A stretch of 64,000 nucleotides of DNA from Pseudomonas sp. MH9.2 (GTDB lineage: Bacteria > Pseudomonadota > Gammaproteobacteria > Pseudomonadales > Pseudomonadaceae), in NCBI RefSeq assembly GCF_034353875.1, contig NZ_CP133784.1:5298501-5362500 (forward strand), given 5' to 3'. Under the pieces are notes generated by a model. It was not told where the DNA came from. It saw nothing but the letters and a program-made list of their open reading frames with translations, and did no database searches. Made by a program: the position numbers and the translations under genes. Shown here piece by piece: positions 52,440 through 62,891 of this stretch. Every line of letters begins with the position of its first letter. Positions within the stretch are counted from its first letter, which is position 1.

Positions 52440-54683
52440 ATGAAAAGTAAAAGCCAGCTTATCGAGCACAATCAGATTGCCCAAGGTCTGGAGGACGACG
52501 AGAAGCCTATGGACATGGTCAAGCTGCTCATGGCTGTATGGCATCGCAAATGGAGTATCCTTAGCCTGGGCCTGATTGTCAGCTTGGCGACCAGCTTGGT
52601 GGTACTAGTTCAGACGCCAACGTACCATGCAGCCGCCACCCTGCTGATTCAGCAAAAAAACACCAAAGTGGTATCTATCGAGCAGATCTATGGTGTGGAC
52701 GGTGCTGGCCTTGGCTTTTTAGAGACTCAACTGGAACTGCTCAAGTCGCGTTTTCTCGCCGAGCGGGTAGTGCGTGAGTTGGACCTAACTCATAATCCAT
52801 TGTTCGACCCGCGCCAGCAGCAAAAAACACTGCTAGATTTCCGTGGCTTGCTGGGCAAGCTGGATTTTCGTACTTTATTACATCTAAGCTCGTCAGACGG
52901 TCAGGTTGCGCCCCGCCAGACCGCAGTCTTGGATGCTACACCAGAGCAAATCTTCGATGGTGTAACCCAGGCCTTTCGCAAGGGGATTGTCGTCTCACCT
53001 CAAGGGCGAAGTCAGTTAGTGACCATTGAAGTGGATATGGCCGATCCGCTTATCGCTGCTCGCGCCGCTAATGCCCTAGCCAATGGTTTTATCGAAGATC
53101 AATTGGAAGCAAATACCCGGGCGTCCACGTCGGCGACAGGTTGGATGAACAACCGTCTAGGTGAGTTACGCATTCAGTTGAAGAGTTCTGAACAGCGTTT
53201 ACAGGACTATCGAGAATCCGAAAATTTGGTTGATATGGGCGGGGTAGGCACTATCAGCGCAAACGAACTCTCCTTGACTGGCGAGCGGATGATTAATGCC
53301 AGGAGCCAGCGCGCCGAAGCCGAAAGCCAGTGGCGCCAGGTGCAAGTCATGGGAAATAATTGGGAACGCTTAGCGAGTGTGCCTGCTGTACTTGGTCATC
53401 CGCTGATTCAGCAGTTCAAGGCTGAACAGGCTCGCGCGCAGGCTAAGGTAGATGAGTTGTCGCGTCGATATGGCGACCGCCACCCAGCTATGGATGCTGC
53501 GCGTTCAGACCTAAATGCCGCTAATGCAAGTTTGCGTGGACAAGTCCAGCAGGTGGTTGCCGGTATCGAGCGCAACTATCAACTGGCGTTGACCAACCAG
53601 AACTCCCTGCAAAGCTCATTCAATGAAAATCGTACTGCTATTCAGGGCATCTCCCGGAAAGAATTCAAATTGCGTGAACTACAACGAGAGGTGGATGACA
53701 ATCGGGCGCTTTACGACACGTTTATGAATCGTCTTAAGGAGGCCGACGCTATATCAGACCTGGACAGCGCGAATGCTCGAATAGTAGATCAGGCCGTGGT
53801 ACCCACCGAGCCAATCAAACCAAGAAAATCTCTGATAGTCGTGATCGCAGCTTTGCTTTCTCTTTGTGCTGGTGCTGGCTTGGTCATAATCCTAGAGTTG
53901 CTGAACAATACTTTCAAAAGTAGGGAGCAGGTGGAAAGCCAGCTGAATATTCCGGTGTTGGGGATTTTGCCACTTCTCAAGTCGTTCACTCGCATTGATA
54001 TGGCTCGGATGTTCCACAGTGACAAAGATAAGGGCTTTTCTGAGTCAGTCCGAACAATCCGTACCAGCATTGTACTGGCCGGTAGCGAACACGGACGCAA
54101 GGTGCTGCTTGTCACTTCTGCTATTCCGGACGAAGGTAAGAGCACGGTGGCAATAAATTTAGCCTACGCCTTTGGTAGCTTGGAAAAAGTGCTATTGATC
54201 GATGCTGATCTGCGTCGCCCGAGCGTGGCCAAGAACTTTGAGTTCGCCGTTGGTACGCCTGGCTTGGCTAACCTGATTGCTGGTACTGCTAGCAGGGAAG
54301 AGTGCATCAAGGTTGTGGACGGTATAGACGTTCTCTGCGCAGGTACAGTGCCACCAAATCCGCTGGAGTTGCTGTCTTCTTCGCATTTCGATAAGACGAT
54401 TGAAGACCTCATGAGTGGCTATGATCGCATTATTATCGACTCGCCTCCGACCCAAGCGGTAATTGACGCTATGGTCCTATCGACCTACGTCGATGCCGTT
54501 ATCTATGTTGTCAAGTACGCTTCAACTTCGATTTCGTTGGTAGAGAAAGGCATCGGTCAACTGCTGCAGAACAACGCGCCCGTTACCGGGATAGTGCTCA
54601 GTCAGGTCGATATCAAAAAATCTGAAAAATATGGATATATAAATGAAGGGCATTACTACGACTACAGTAGCGATATTACATAA
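52440..54683 (+). CDS. Wzc-like bacterial tyrosine kinase / chain-length regulator
   Basis: 747 residues: Wzz domain with membrane helices near 38-58 and 463-482, a periplasmic coiled coil, and a C-terminal BY-kinase with Walker A SAIPDEGKSTVAIN (about 558-571), Walker A' LLIDADLRRPS and Walker B RIIIDSPP. The tail KYGYINEGHYYDYSSD is a Tyr cluster for autophosphorylation. It controls polymer length and assembly together with the phosphatase downstream. Confidence 0.93.
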   Translation: MKSKSQLIEHNQIAQGLEDDEKPMDMVKLLMAVWHRKWSILSLGLIVSLATSLVVLVQTPTYHAAATLLIQQKNTKVVSIEQIYGVDGAGLGFLETQLELLKSRFLAERVVRELDLTHNPLFDPRQQQKTLLDFRGLLGKLDFRTLLHLSSSDGQVAPRQTAVLDATPEQIFDGVTQAFRKGIVVSPQGRSQLVTIEVDMADPLIAARAANALANGFIEDQLEANTRASTSATGWMNNRLGELRIQLKSSEQRLQDYRESENLVDMGGVGTISANELSLTGERMINARSQRAEAESQWRQVQVMGNNWERLASVPAVLGHPLIQQFKAEQARAQAKVDELSRRYGDRHPAMDAARSDLNAANASLRGQVQQVVAGIERNYQLALTNQNSLQSSFNENRTAIQGISRKEFKLRELQREVDDNRALYDTFMNRLKEADAISDLDSANARIVDQAVVPTEPIKPRKSLIVVIAALLSLCAGAGLVIILELLNNTFKSREQVESQLNIPVLGILPLLKSFTRIDMARMFHSDKDKGFSESVRTIRTSIVLAGSEHGRKVLLVTSAIPDEGKSTVAINLAYAFGSLEKVLLIDADLRRPSVAKNFEFAVGTPGLANLIAGTASREECIKVVDGIDVLCAGTVPPNPLELLSSSHFDKTIEDLMSGYDRIIIDSPPTQAVIDAMVLSTYVDAVIYVVKYASTSISLVEKGIGQLLQNNAPVTGIVLSQVDIKKSEKYGYINEGHYYDYSSDIT

Positions 54684-54819
54684 ATTCGGTCTTTGGGTTG
54701 TTTCGATCTGACAGATTAATGCGGAAAATAATATACGTATTTTATGATGGTCAGCCGTAAATACTCATGAGCGGCGGTGTTAAACTTCTCCTGCTAACGT
54801 GCTAGGAATTGAGTATGCG

Positions 54820-55545
54820 ATGATCGATTTGCATAACCATCTACTCCCCGGTATCGACGACGGGGCGCCTGATCTTGAAACAGCGCTGGCACTTGCACAG
54901 ATTGCGGTATCGGATGGAGTAACCCATATGGTTTGCACGCCACATATGCACCCGGGTCGTTACTCCAACAGTTTAGAGAGTATTGAGGCGTCGAAGAGTT
55001 CATTCGTGAATGGCCTCAAGAAGGCGCATATAAAACTGCGGGTAGCGACAGCAGCAGAAGTTCGTTTTGGAATAGAATTGACTATTGGTATAAACCTCAA
55101 CGCTGTCCCTTTTCTGGGTGATTTTGAGGGGCGTCGTGTGTTATTACTGGAACTTCCACATGGCGAAATACCCTTTGGCGCAGAGCGGATGATTGATTGG
55201 CTTGTAAAACGAAATATCACACCGATGCTGGCTCATCCCGAGCGCAATAAAGGCATTTTGCGAACTCCTAGTAGGCTCAAGGGGTTTGTACAGCAGGGCT
55301 GCCTGCTACAGGTTACCGCTGGAGCGGTAACCGGTCACTTTGGCCCCACTGTTCAGACATTTGTCCATACACTGCTGAAAGCGGATATGGTGAGCATTAT
55401 GGCAAGCGATGCGCACAACTTACAGCACCGTCCTCCATTGCTGTATGAGGGGATGCACCAAGTCGCCCAGATAATTGGTGATACTAAAGCCCATGATTTG
55501 GTATGTGCTACACCGTGGGCTATCGCTCAGTCGCTTTTTTTGTAA
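54820..55545 (+). CDS. PHP-family protein tyrosine phosphatase (CpsB/YwqE-like)
   Basis: 241 residues with metal-binding motifs of the PHP fold: IDLHNHLLPGIDDGA, CTPHMHPG, AHPERN and ASDAHN. Family members dephosphorylate the cognate BY-kinase. Start placed at ATG 54820, directly before IDLHNH; a GTG at 54799 is possible. It lies about 115 bp after the kinase gene. Confidence 0.9.
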   Translation: MIDLHNHLLPGIDDGAPDLETALALAQIAVSDGVTHMVCTPHMHPGRYSNSLESIEASKSSFVNGLKKAHIKLRVATAAEVRFGIELTIGINLNAVPFLGDFEGRRVLLLELPHGEIPFGAERMIDWLVKRNITPMLAHPERNKGILRTPSRLKGFVQQGCLLQVTAGAVTGHFGPTVQTFVHTLLKADMVSIMASDAHNLQHRPPLLYEGMHQVAQIIGDTKAHDLVCATPWAIAQSLFL

Positions 55546-56547
55546 GAGTTTTATTTCTGCGTAGGTTGCGCAAAAGCGTAGCGTGTGATGCCTTGCATCA
55601 AAAAAATAGCGTCGGTGGTATTAATGTTTGACTTGTGTTTGGGAGGCATGCTTGGCAGACGCATGATGATGGTTTAGTCGGCTTTAAAGGAATGGCTTGC
55701 CTTAACTAGTGTGCTATCTCGAAATAAACGTTCCCGTGAGGCGGTCATATCCATCTGATTTTTATGAAGAAAAGCCAAGATGAAAAATGACTTTATTCTG
55801 ACACTGCACACTAGCGGGCCCAGACCATTTGCGCATATTATTCACGGCTTGGCAGATAGGCCATTGCGCAGCATTAGAGGCCGTACGCTGATACCCTGAT
55901 ATGTATAGCCCTCTAGGCAGCATCCAAAGCTGGAAAAAATATTCCGTGTTTCTATAGGCGGCTGTAGATAGCGCCTACGCGCAATGCTGGGTTAGTGGAA
56001 TTTAGTACCGTGCTGCTAGTGCGAGCCAACCGATCCGAAATCGCATGCTTTGCTCACAGAAAACGCAGTTTTCAGGCGTTCGACCATCCCGTAAGCATGA
56101 CGATGTTTCTAGGTTTATGGGTATCTAGGTTGAGCGCGAGTTGGCAGAGAGCGATGTGGTGCCAGGTTTAGCTCAGATAGACCTAGCGCCACGTAACCTT
56201 TGCATCAGCCGGGCCCTATTCATTGTACGCAGCCATAGATCCAGGAGGTTATCAAACGGTCGAAATTGATTGGACAGCTAGCGCATTGTACAACAGAAGC
56301 CCCCTTAAACAGTGTTGCAACGTATATCTCTAAAGCAAGCAGGCGGCGTCCCACGTAAGACGGGAGCAATACCGCTTTCGCGGTACTGTGAAAATTTAGT
56401 GTTACACGTTCAAATATGTTTATCTTCTAGATCATAGACTGTGCAGCCAAGAGTATTGCATATCATTTGATCATGCGGCTTTCTTTATAAATCTAGCTTC
56501 AGATATCCCATGTGTTGCTGCGCGCACCACGCTCAAAGGAAATTGAC
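55546..56547. other. Gene-free kilobase between phosphatase and ugd
   Basis: About 1 kb without a convincing gene in either strand. A hairpin TACCGC-TTTC-GCGGTA lies at 56370-56385, followed by an A/T-rich tract, and may end a transcript or precede the ugd promoter. The length suggests decayed genes, but no family is recognised. Confidence 0.45.
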
Positions 56548-57879
56548 ATGAGAGTTACTGTTTTCGGCATTGGTTATGTAGGCCTAGTCCAGGGTGCTGT
56601 GCTGGCGGAAGTAGGCCATGATGTTGTGTGCGTGGATGTCGATGGTGATAAGGTTGAACGCCTCAAGCGTGGAATCATTCCTATATACGAACCAGGCGTG
56701 GAAGCCTTGGTCAAAGAAAATCTCGCCAGTGGCCGCCTGTGTTTCACCACCGATGCTGCGGCAGGGGTAGCCCATGGCGAAGTACAGTTTATTGCCGTAG
56801 GAACGCCGCCTGATGAGGATGGCTCTGCGGACCTAAAGTACGTACTAGCGGTGGCCGAGACCATAGGGCTTAACATGCAAGGACCGCAGATAATCATCAA
56901 TAAGTCCACGGTACCTGTAGGCACTGCAGATAAAGTCGTTACCCGAGTAAAAGAGACTTTGAACCAACGCGGCCGCAACGATCTGAGTTTTGATGTGATC
57001 TCCAACCCGGAATTTCTCAAGGAAGGCTCTGCCGTGGCCGACTGCATGCGTCCAGACCGTATTGTCATAGGTACATCCAGTGCGGAAAGCGAAGCGTTGA
57101 TGCGCGAGCTTTACGCGCCCTTCAATCGCAACCATGAAAAGATCATCGTCATGGATGTACGTAGCGCAGAGCTGACTAAGTATGCGGCCAATTGCATGCT
57201 CGCCACCAAGATTAGTTTTATGAACGAGCTGGCCAACTTGGCAGAAATACTAGGCGCCGACATCGAGATGGTTCGCCAGGGCATAGGCTCTGATCCGCGC
57301 ATTGGCTACCATTTCATCTATGCTGGCGCTGGATACGGTGGATCCTGCTTTCCCAAGGATGTCCAGGCACTGATCCGCACTGCCGACAGCATTGACTTCG
57401 ACGCAACGCTTTTGAAAGCGGTAGAGAGTCGCAATAATCAGCAGAAGACCACGTTGTTCAGCAAGATCCATAAGCATTTTGCCGGTGGCCTACATGGCAA
57501 GACCTTTGCCCTTTGGGGCCTTAGCTTTAAACCCAATACAGACGACATGCGCGAGGCAGCAAGCAGAGTTCTTATGGAAGCACTGTGGCACGCCGGCGCG
57601 AGGGTTCAGGCTTTCGATCCGGAGGCTATGGAAGAAACTCAGCGTATTTATGGCAACCGCGATGACCTTAGACTATGTGGTACCAAGGAGTCGGCGCTAC
57701 TTGGCGCTGATGCGCTAGTCATAGTTACCGACTGGTCTGCGTTCAAAGCTCCGGACTTCGATGTGATCAAAACGTTGCTCAAGACGCCCATCATCTTTGA
57801 TGGAAGAAACTTATTCGATCCACATAAAATGGCTGAGAAAGGACTCGGTTATTATTCGGTGGGGCGCAAGAAATTATAG
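56548..57879 (+). CDS. ugd: UDP-glucose 6-dehydrogenase
   Basis: 443 residues. NAD-binding [15 protein letters not shown] at the N terminus, the catalytic Cys region [12 protein letters not shown] and the C-terminal domain with [19 protein letters not shown]. It makes UDP-glucuronic acid for the polymer. AAAGGA precedes ATG 56548. Confidence 0.95.
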   Translation: MRVTVFGIGYVGLVQGAVLAEVGHDVVCVDVDGDKVERLKRGIIPIYEPGVEALVKENLASGRLCFTTDAAAGVAHGEVQFIAVGTPPDEDGSADLKYVLAVAETIGLNMQGPQIIINKSTVPVGTADKVVTRVKETLNQRGRNDLSFDVISNPEFLKEGSAVADCMRPDRIVIGTSSAESEALMRELYAPFNRNHEKIIVMDVRSAELTKYAANCMLATKISFMNELANLAEILGADIEMVRQGIGSDPRIGYHFIYAGAGYGGSCFPKDVQALIRTADSIDFDATLLKAVESRNNQQKTTLFSKIHKHFAGGLHGKTFALWGLSFKPNTDDMREAASRVLMEALWHAGARVQAFDPEAMEETQRIYGNRDDLRLCGTKESALLGADALVIVTDWSAFKAPDFDVIKTLLKTPIIFDGRNLFDPHKMAEKGLGYYSVGRKKL

Positions 57880-57920
57880 CCGTCTGATATAAAATTTTGA
57901 TATTGAGAAGTCTTGTTCAT

Positions 57921-57942
57921 AGATATATATATATATATATCT
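57921..57942. repeat. AT-dinucleotide palindrome
   Basis: A perfect 22-bp palindrome, AGA(TA)n-type ending in TCT, in the 100-bp gap between ugd and the acyltransferase gene. Such a tract is prone to length change and can extrude as a hairpin; a weak terminator or variable spacer role is conceivable. Confidence 0.6.
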
Positions 57943-57979
57943 ATCTATGGCTTCGCTGGAAAAATAGGCGGATTAAAAA

Positions 57980-58429
57980 ATGAAGCGAAAAATTGCATGG
58001 TTTTATCATGTGACATTCAGGCACTGGATACTGAGCTTGCGAGTTAAATATCTAAACACCCTGTATGGCATGCATATCGCATCGGATGCTCGCATATCGT
58101 TAAAGGCAAAGCTTGATCTGACCAATCCCAAAGGGATTTATATAGGCTCAGGCTCTTACATTGCTTTTGGTGCTGTTATTTTGACCCATGACATGTGCCG
58201 CAACAAAAATGCGTCAGTACGCATAGGCAAGAACTGCTTTGTCGGTGGTAATGCGATTATCATGCCCGGAGTTGAAATTGGTGACTCGGTCATTATTGGC
58301 TCAGGGTCAGTAGTTACTCGCTCGGTGGGTAGCAATGTGGTGGTTGCAGGGAATCCGGCTAAGATTATAAAAACGGATATCAAAACAGGTAAGCTAGGCA
58401 TCCTAAAAAAAACTGAAGAAGCTTTTTAA
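57980..58429 (+). CDS. Hexapeptide-repeat acyltransferase
   Basis: 149 residues of the left-handed beta-helix acyltransferase type (WbbJ/maltose acetyltransferase-like): YIGSGSYIAFGAVILTHD, CFVGGNAIIMPGVEIGDSVI and VVAGNPAKIIKT. It probably O-acetylates an EPS sugar. The stop overlaps the next start by 1 bp (TAATG). Confidence 0.88.
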   Translation: MKRKIAWFYHVTFRHWILSLRVKYLNTLYGMHIASDARISLKAKLDLTNPKGIYIGSGSYIAFGAVILTHDMCRNKNASVRIGKNCFVGGNAIIMPGVEIGDSVIIGSGSVVTRSVGSNVVVAGNPAKIIKTDIKTGKLGILKKTEEAF

Positions 58430-59652
58430 TGAAAAGGATACGTGCGAAAGCACCGCTAATCTGTTTAGTCTATATATTGCTTATATTTATACCGGCTGAA
58501 CTTAACTGGTTAATAGGACCGGTCAGGATTGAAGCCTATAGGTTGTTTTTGATAGCAGCTGCGCTTCTTTTAGCTTCGAAAATGATGAATCATAAATACG
58601 ACCGAAAAGAGTTGGCGCTGGTGATTTTTTGCGGTTTGTCTGCCATAAGTTATATATATGTCCATAATGCGGCGGGTGTGCAATCCGCACTTATTCTAAT
58701 ATTGGAAGTGTTTGTCAGCTATTGGATAGGGCTGCAAGTTGGCGGGAATATCCATAAGCTCCGCGGATGCATTACGCTGATTATGACGATGTTTTTATTG
58801 CTGGTGCCTTTCGCGATAGTAGAATCGCTGAGTGGGTATCGTTCTCTTCATGTATTATTTGCAACGATAGCAGATACAAAAGTAGATGCGTACTTAGGTG
58901 AATCTTACTTCAGGCATGGATTACACCGAGCAGGCACTGTGTTCGCTCACCCTATTTTGTACTCTGTCATATCCGTGATGTACATTGGCCTGTTGTTCAG
59001 GTTATACAATCTGCCTTTGATAGTTCTATTTTGTTTTGCGATATTGACTGCCATAATTACGTCCGTGACTTCGGCAGGTTTGTTGATGTTGTTGATGTTG
59101 TTGGTGCTGTTTTTGATGCAGAAGAGTACTCGGTATTTTCCAAGTGTCTTTAAGTTGGCAGTCATTCTGAGCGGGTTCATTTTTATATTTTTATCCTTTG
59201 CTTCAAATCAGGGGCCGATCCAATTACTGATACAACTAACGTCGCTCAACACAGACACTGCATTTGCTCGTTATATGCAATGGCAATTTGCCTCAATGGA
59301 GGTGTTAAGAAACCCAATATTTGGAATAGGGTTTAATGAGTGGGCTCGGCCATACTGGATGGCGGCCAGTATTGATAGCTATTGGTTAACGGTTATGTTG
59401 AAAAGTGGGATTCCGGCATTGATTGCGTTGTCGGTTTTTTTTATACTTTCACTCAAAGCCTATTGGCAGGCGTTTCAGGTTACACGTGAGTGGTTGTATT
59501 TTTGTTTTTTTATAGCTATCTGTTCTTTCATATTGGGTGCGTTCACTGTCGATTATTTTGATCGTGCACAGTTGATGCTGTACTTGACCATGGGGTTCTT
59601 CAACTCATTTGTCTCCAAAAAATCGACGGAGACAGGAAAGTTGAACATATGA
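58429..59652 (+). CDS. wzy: Wzy-like polysaccharide polymerase / O-antigen ligase family
   Basis: 407 residues with about ten to twelve membrane segments and a large loop (about 140-185) before HRAGTVFAHPILYSV; later RNPIFGIGFNEW, a pattern of the Wzy_C/O-antigen ligase family. It most likely polymerises repeat units at the outer face of the inner membrane. Coupled to the neighbours by 1- and 4-bp overlaps. Confidence 0.8.
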   Translation: MKRIRAKAPLICLVYILLIFIPAELNWLIGPVRIEAYRLFLIAAALLLASKMMNHKYDRKELALVIFCGLSAISYIYVHNAAGVQSALILILEVFVSYWIGLQVGGNIHKLRGCITLIMTMFLLLVPFAIVESLSGYRSLHVLFATIADTKVDAYLGESYFRHGLHRAGTVFAHPILYSVISVMYIGLLFRLYNLPLIVLFCFAILTAIITSVTSAGLLMLLMLLVLFLMQKSTRYFPSVFKLAVILSGFIFIFLSFASNQGPIQLLIQLTSLNTDTAFARYMQWQFASMEVLRNPIFGIGFNEWARPYWMAASIDSYWLTVMLKSGIPALIALSVFFILSLKAYWQAFQVTREWLYFCFFIAICSFILGAFTVDYFDRAQLMLYLTMGFFNSFVSKKSTETGKLNI

Positions 59653-60518
59653 TGGAAAATTCGTTATGGATGGCGTTTCTAAATTTACTGATGGAGCAGA
59701 TATGGGCGATTATATTTTTTTTCGCCGCTGGCATTAGTTTGGCCCGTGGCAGGTATAAAAAAACAGCAGTCTGGTTGTTAGGGATGGGGAGCGCTTATGT
59801 AGTCAATATGAGCGGATTTTTATCGCCGATATTAAAACCTGTCCAAGCGGGATCAATAACAGACATTAGTGTGGTGTCTGTTTCCGTGCGCAGCAGTAAT
59901 CCTCAGGTTGGGATGCTGTTGGCCGAGATGCTAAAAGGGGGTTACGACATAGTTGCTGTGCAGGAATTGCAGGATCAGAAGTTAATGTTAGATGTATTGA
60001 AAAATTACCCGGGTTATTTCTGTTATTATCAGCCTGGAAAGTCGACAGTCGTCCTAAGTCGATTTCCTGCAGTTGAAAGTATTCATCTAAAAAATGTGCA
60101 GCGGGTAACATTGCAGATTGATCCTGATAATACACTTCAAGTCTATAATCTACATGCGCCCAAATACTCAAGTAATCTAGCTCTGTACAATAAATTTTTT
60201 GCTGGCGTTTTTCAAAGTATAGAAAACAATCAACAAGGGAAAATCGTAATAGCTGGTGATTTTAACTCGACTCAGAATAACTATTGGCGCGGTAAGTTAC
60301 CTAGCCTCAACTTTAGTAGCGCTCTGCATGACGCGGGGAGTGGTTGGCTAGCAACGTTCCCTACAAAATACAGGAGCTATGGATTTCTTTTTCCTTTTGT
60401 GTCTATCGATGATATTTATGTGAAAAACATGAAGTTGATAAGTGGTGACGTTCTGGGTAAGTACTATGGCAGCGATCATCACCCCGTGCATGCCATGTTA
60501 CGCACTAAACTAGATTGA
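59649..60518 (+). CDS. Membrane-anchored endonuclease/exonuclease/phosphatase family protein
   Basis: 289 residues: two N-terminal hydrophobic segments (about 5-65), then an EEP domain with VAVQELQD (metal-binding Glu), VIAGDFNSTQNNYW (Asp/Asn), SIDDIYV and SDHHPVHA (catalytic His pair). The catalytic set is complete. The family cleaves phosphodiesters in nucleic acids, lipids or sugar phosphates. Its ATGA overlap with wzy ties it to EPS synthesis; a role on a lipid-linked or glycan phosphodiester is inferred. Confidence 0.82.
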   Translation: MMENSLWMAFLNLLMEQIWAIIFFFAAGISLARGRYKKTAVWLLGMGSAYVVNMSGFLSPILKPVQAGSITDISVVSVSVRSSNPQVGMLLAEMLKGGYDIVAVQELQDQKLMLDVLKNYPGYFCYYQPGKSTVVLSRFPAVESIHLKNVQRVTLQIDPDNTLQVYNLHAPKYSSNLALYNKFFAGVFQSIENNQQGKIVIAGDFNSTQNNYWRGKLPSLNFSSALHDAGSGWLATFPTKYRSYGFLFPFVSIDDIYVKNMKLISGDVLGKYYGSDHHPVHAMLRTKLD

Positions 60519-60829
60519 TGTGTAATGCTGGCTTTGACTGTCGAGTAGTAGAACATCGACCTTGTCTGTAGCCGGTAGATGCAGACCGTATATGCCGTAT
60601 ATTCAATAATATAAAATGATCCGCATGTGAGCTGCGCGGCATAACTATAAGTGATCCGGTTTTCGTAGTAGGCACTAGTTCAAACCGTGCTTGTATGTTT
60701 CCAAATAATTCATTGAGCCGCTGTATGAAGGCACAAATTCATACCGATAAACACTAAATTCTACGTACTGTGCTTTTTTGCAGACGTCAGGAGATGTGCC
60801 TGTTATCGGACAATATCCAGGATATTATA
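60519..60829. other. Gene-free stretch of about 310 bases
   Basis: No gene, clear hairpin or known element seen. AT-rich; a GTG at 60770 in frame with the following gene is possible but less well placed than ATG 60830. Confidence 0.4.
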
Positions 60830-61894
60830 ATGGGCAGCATTAATATCGCACCAGGTACCGACAATAATTTCAATCTTATACGCATGCTCGCGGCCTGCTC
60901 GGTAGTCTTTAGTCATAGTTATGTATTGGTTTCTGGTGACCCAGCGTCAGAGCCGCTAACTTACGTATTGGGTATCAGTCTTGGACATCTAGCGGTGGAT
61001 GTTTTCTTTATAGCCAGTGGTTTCCTAATCTCGGGTAGTTTGTTTCGGCGTAGCTCAATTCGGGAATTTCTTTGGGCTCGAGCGCTACGTGTATTTCCTG
61101 GACTGTGGGTCATGTTGTTACTCACAGTTTTAGTTTTTGGTCCGCTGGTAAGTGCGTTGCCTGGGCGTTATTATTTTTCGGAATGGGGGACGTGGAAGTA
61201 TCTGATAAAAAATGCGATTTTAATTTTCAATGCCAGTTATTCATTGCCGGGGGTTTTTGAAAATATACCGTATTCATTTGCTGTTAATGGCTCCCTTTGG
61301 TCGTTGCCTATTGAAATTCGCATGTATTTATTGCTGGCGGTGCTTTGGTTTACGCTCGGATTGCTTAAGAGGCAAAGTACTGATCAATTGAAGTGGGTGG
61401 TCTGGATCATCGTAATTACGAGCATGGCGACACTGATGTATTACAATGCGCAGGGTGAGCAAATCAATCATAACGTTCGTTTGGCTGCAGTATTTTTTTG
61501 TGGCGTGTTACTCCAAATATATAAGAGTTTCATTAGGGTCTCCAGCAAGGTAGCGTTGTTGTTGTTCGCATTGTTAGTTGCCGCAGGGTGCTACTCTCAA
61601 TCGTTATTTTTGATCGTGTACTATGTATCACTTCCTTATTTGATTATCTATATCGCATATTGTCAGGTGAGCTGGGTATCCAGGTTGAAAATGAAAGATG
61701 ATATATCTTATGGGATTTACATCTATTCATTTCCAATACAGCAGCTATTGATTTTGAAGTTCGTAAATATTACACCGGGCATAATGTTCAGTGTTTCGTT
61801 GGCGTTGACGGCCCCTCTTGCTTTTGTTTCATGGCGATTAATAGAGGAGAAATGCATACAACTTAAGCGCAAGCCCAGTATTCAAACAGTTTAA
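60830..61894 (+). CDS. Acyltransferase 3 family membrane protein
   Basis: 354 residues with about ten membrane segments. NFNLIRMLAACSVVFSHSYV holds the conserved His of acyltransferase 3 proteins, followed by AVDVFFIASGFLISGS and RALRVFPGLWV. It is an O-acetyltransferase for the polymer or its lipid-linked unit. Start at ATG 60830, with AGGA at correct spacing. Confidence 0.88.
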   Translation: MGSINIAPGTDNNFNLIRMLAACSVVFSHSYVLVSGDPASEPLTYVLGISLGHLAVDVFFIASGFLISGSLFRRSSIREFLWARALRVFPGLWVMLLLTVLVFGPLVSALPGRYYFSEWGTWKYLIKNAILIFNASYSLPGVFENIPYSFAVNGSLWSLPIEIRMYLLLAVLWFTLGLLKRQSTDQLKWVVWIIVITSMATLMYYNAQGEQINHNVRLAAVFFCGVLLQIYKSFIRVSSKVALLLFALLVAAGCYSQSLFLIVYYVSLPYLIIYIAYCQVSWVSRLKMKDDISYGIYIYSFPIQQLLILKFVNITPGIMFSVSLALTAPLAFVSWRLIEEKCIQLKRKPSIQTV

Positions 61895-61964
61895 GAAAAT
61901 ATTCGGCCACTGCACTGGGGGATATTCCCTCTATAAGGTGTAGCCATGCTGTGAGGGGATCGAT

Positions 61965-62891
61965 ATGCAACGAATTGATATTGTCAGCGTATGTTACAAC
62001 TGTGGTGTTGATATCGCGCTGGTTATTGAAGATATCCGTAAAGGTTCTTATCCATTACATAAAATTCGTTTTATTGTGGTTGATAATGCTTCTGCTGATG
62101 ACTCAGTTGAACGGTTGAGGGCCATTGAAGGCATCGACATGAAAATTATTGAGTCCGGTAATAATCTAGGTTTTGGCGCTGGCTGTAATCTAGCTATGGA
62201 GTATCTATCAGCACCTAAAACCTTGTTATTGAACCCTGATGTAAACCTCTATCCTGACAGTATCCGAAACTTACTGGAATTTTCGGTGCATCATTCCTAT
62301 GCGCTGATCTGGGGGGGCCGAGCACTTGATGCTCAAGGCCTTGATGATGGCAAAGGCGCCTGGCGTGAACCAACGTTGCTTGGAATTGCCTGCTGGGCTC
62401 TATTTATTGATGTGCTTTTGAAGAAATTAGGGTGGTCGATACCGGACGGGTACAAACTGAAAGCCAAAGATAAGTATATTCAAGCCGATGCAATATCGGG
62501 CTGTTTCTTTCTGATTGATACTGGCCTATTGAAAAAACTGAATGGATTTGATCCGCGTTTTTTTATGTACAGTGAAGAAATAGATCTTTGCCGCCGCGCA
62601 CGCGAAATGGGCGCCAAGCCATTATCGACCACAACAGCGAAAATTATACACCATGGCAGTCAGACGCTGAACAGTATCAATAAATTGAATTACCTCTATT
62701 ACCATAAACTTAAGTACTCCCAAAAGTATTGGGGGAAGCATAAATTCAAAGTTGCCAAACTCTTGGTTCGTCTGGCAACTCATTTTCGGATTGTTATATT
62801 CTCCGCTTTAGCCGTATTTAAGTCGTCAACCATTTCAAAGAAACAGCTCTGGGTTGATTTTTTAAAAATACAGAAAGGTTGGAAGTTTTGA
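61965..62891 (+). CDS. Family 2 glycosyltransferase (rhamnosyltransferase-like)
   Basis: 308 residues with a GT-A fold: IDIVSVCYNCGVDIALVIED, VVDNASADDSVERL, NNLGFGAGCNLAM and LLNPDV in place of DxD, then GCFFLIDTGLLKKLNGFDPR and FFMYSEEIDLCRRARE. This pattern is that of dTDP-rhamnosyl and similar transferases. The stop overlaps the next start by 1 bp (TGATG). Confidence 0.88.
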   Translation: MQRIDIVSVCYNCGVDIALVIEDIRKGSYPLHKIRFIVVDNASADDSVERLRAIEGIDMKIIESGNNLGFGAGCNLAMEYLSAPKTLLLNPDVNLYPDSIRNLLEFSVHHSYALIWGGRALDAQGLDDGKGAWREPTLLGIACWALFIDVLLKKLGWSIPDGYKLKAKDKYIQADAISGCFFLIDTGLLKKLNGFDPRFFMYSEEIDLCRRAREMGAKPLSTTTAKIIHHGSQTLNSINKLNYLYYHKLKYSQKYWGKHKFKVAKLLVRLATHFRIVIFSALAVFKSSTISKKQLWVDFLKIQKGWKF

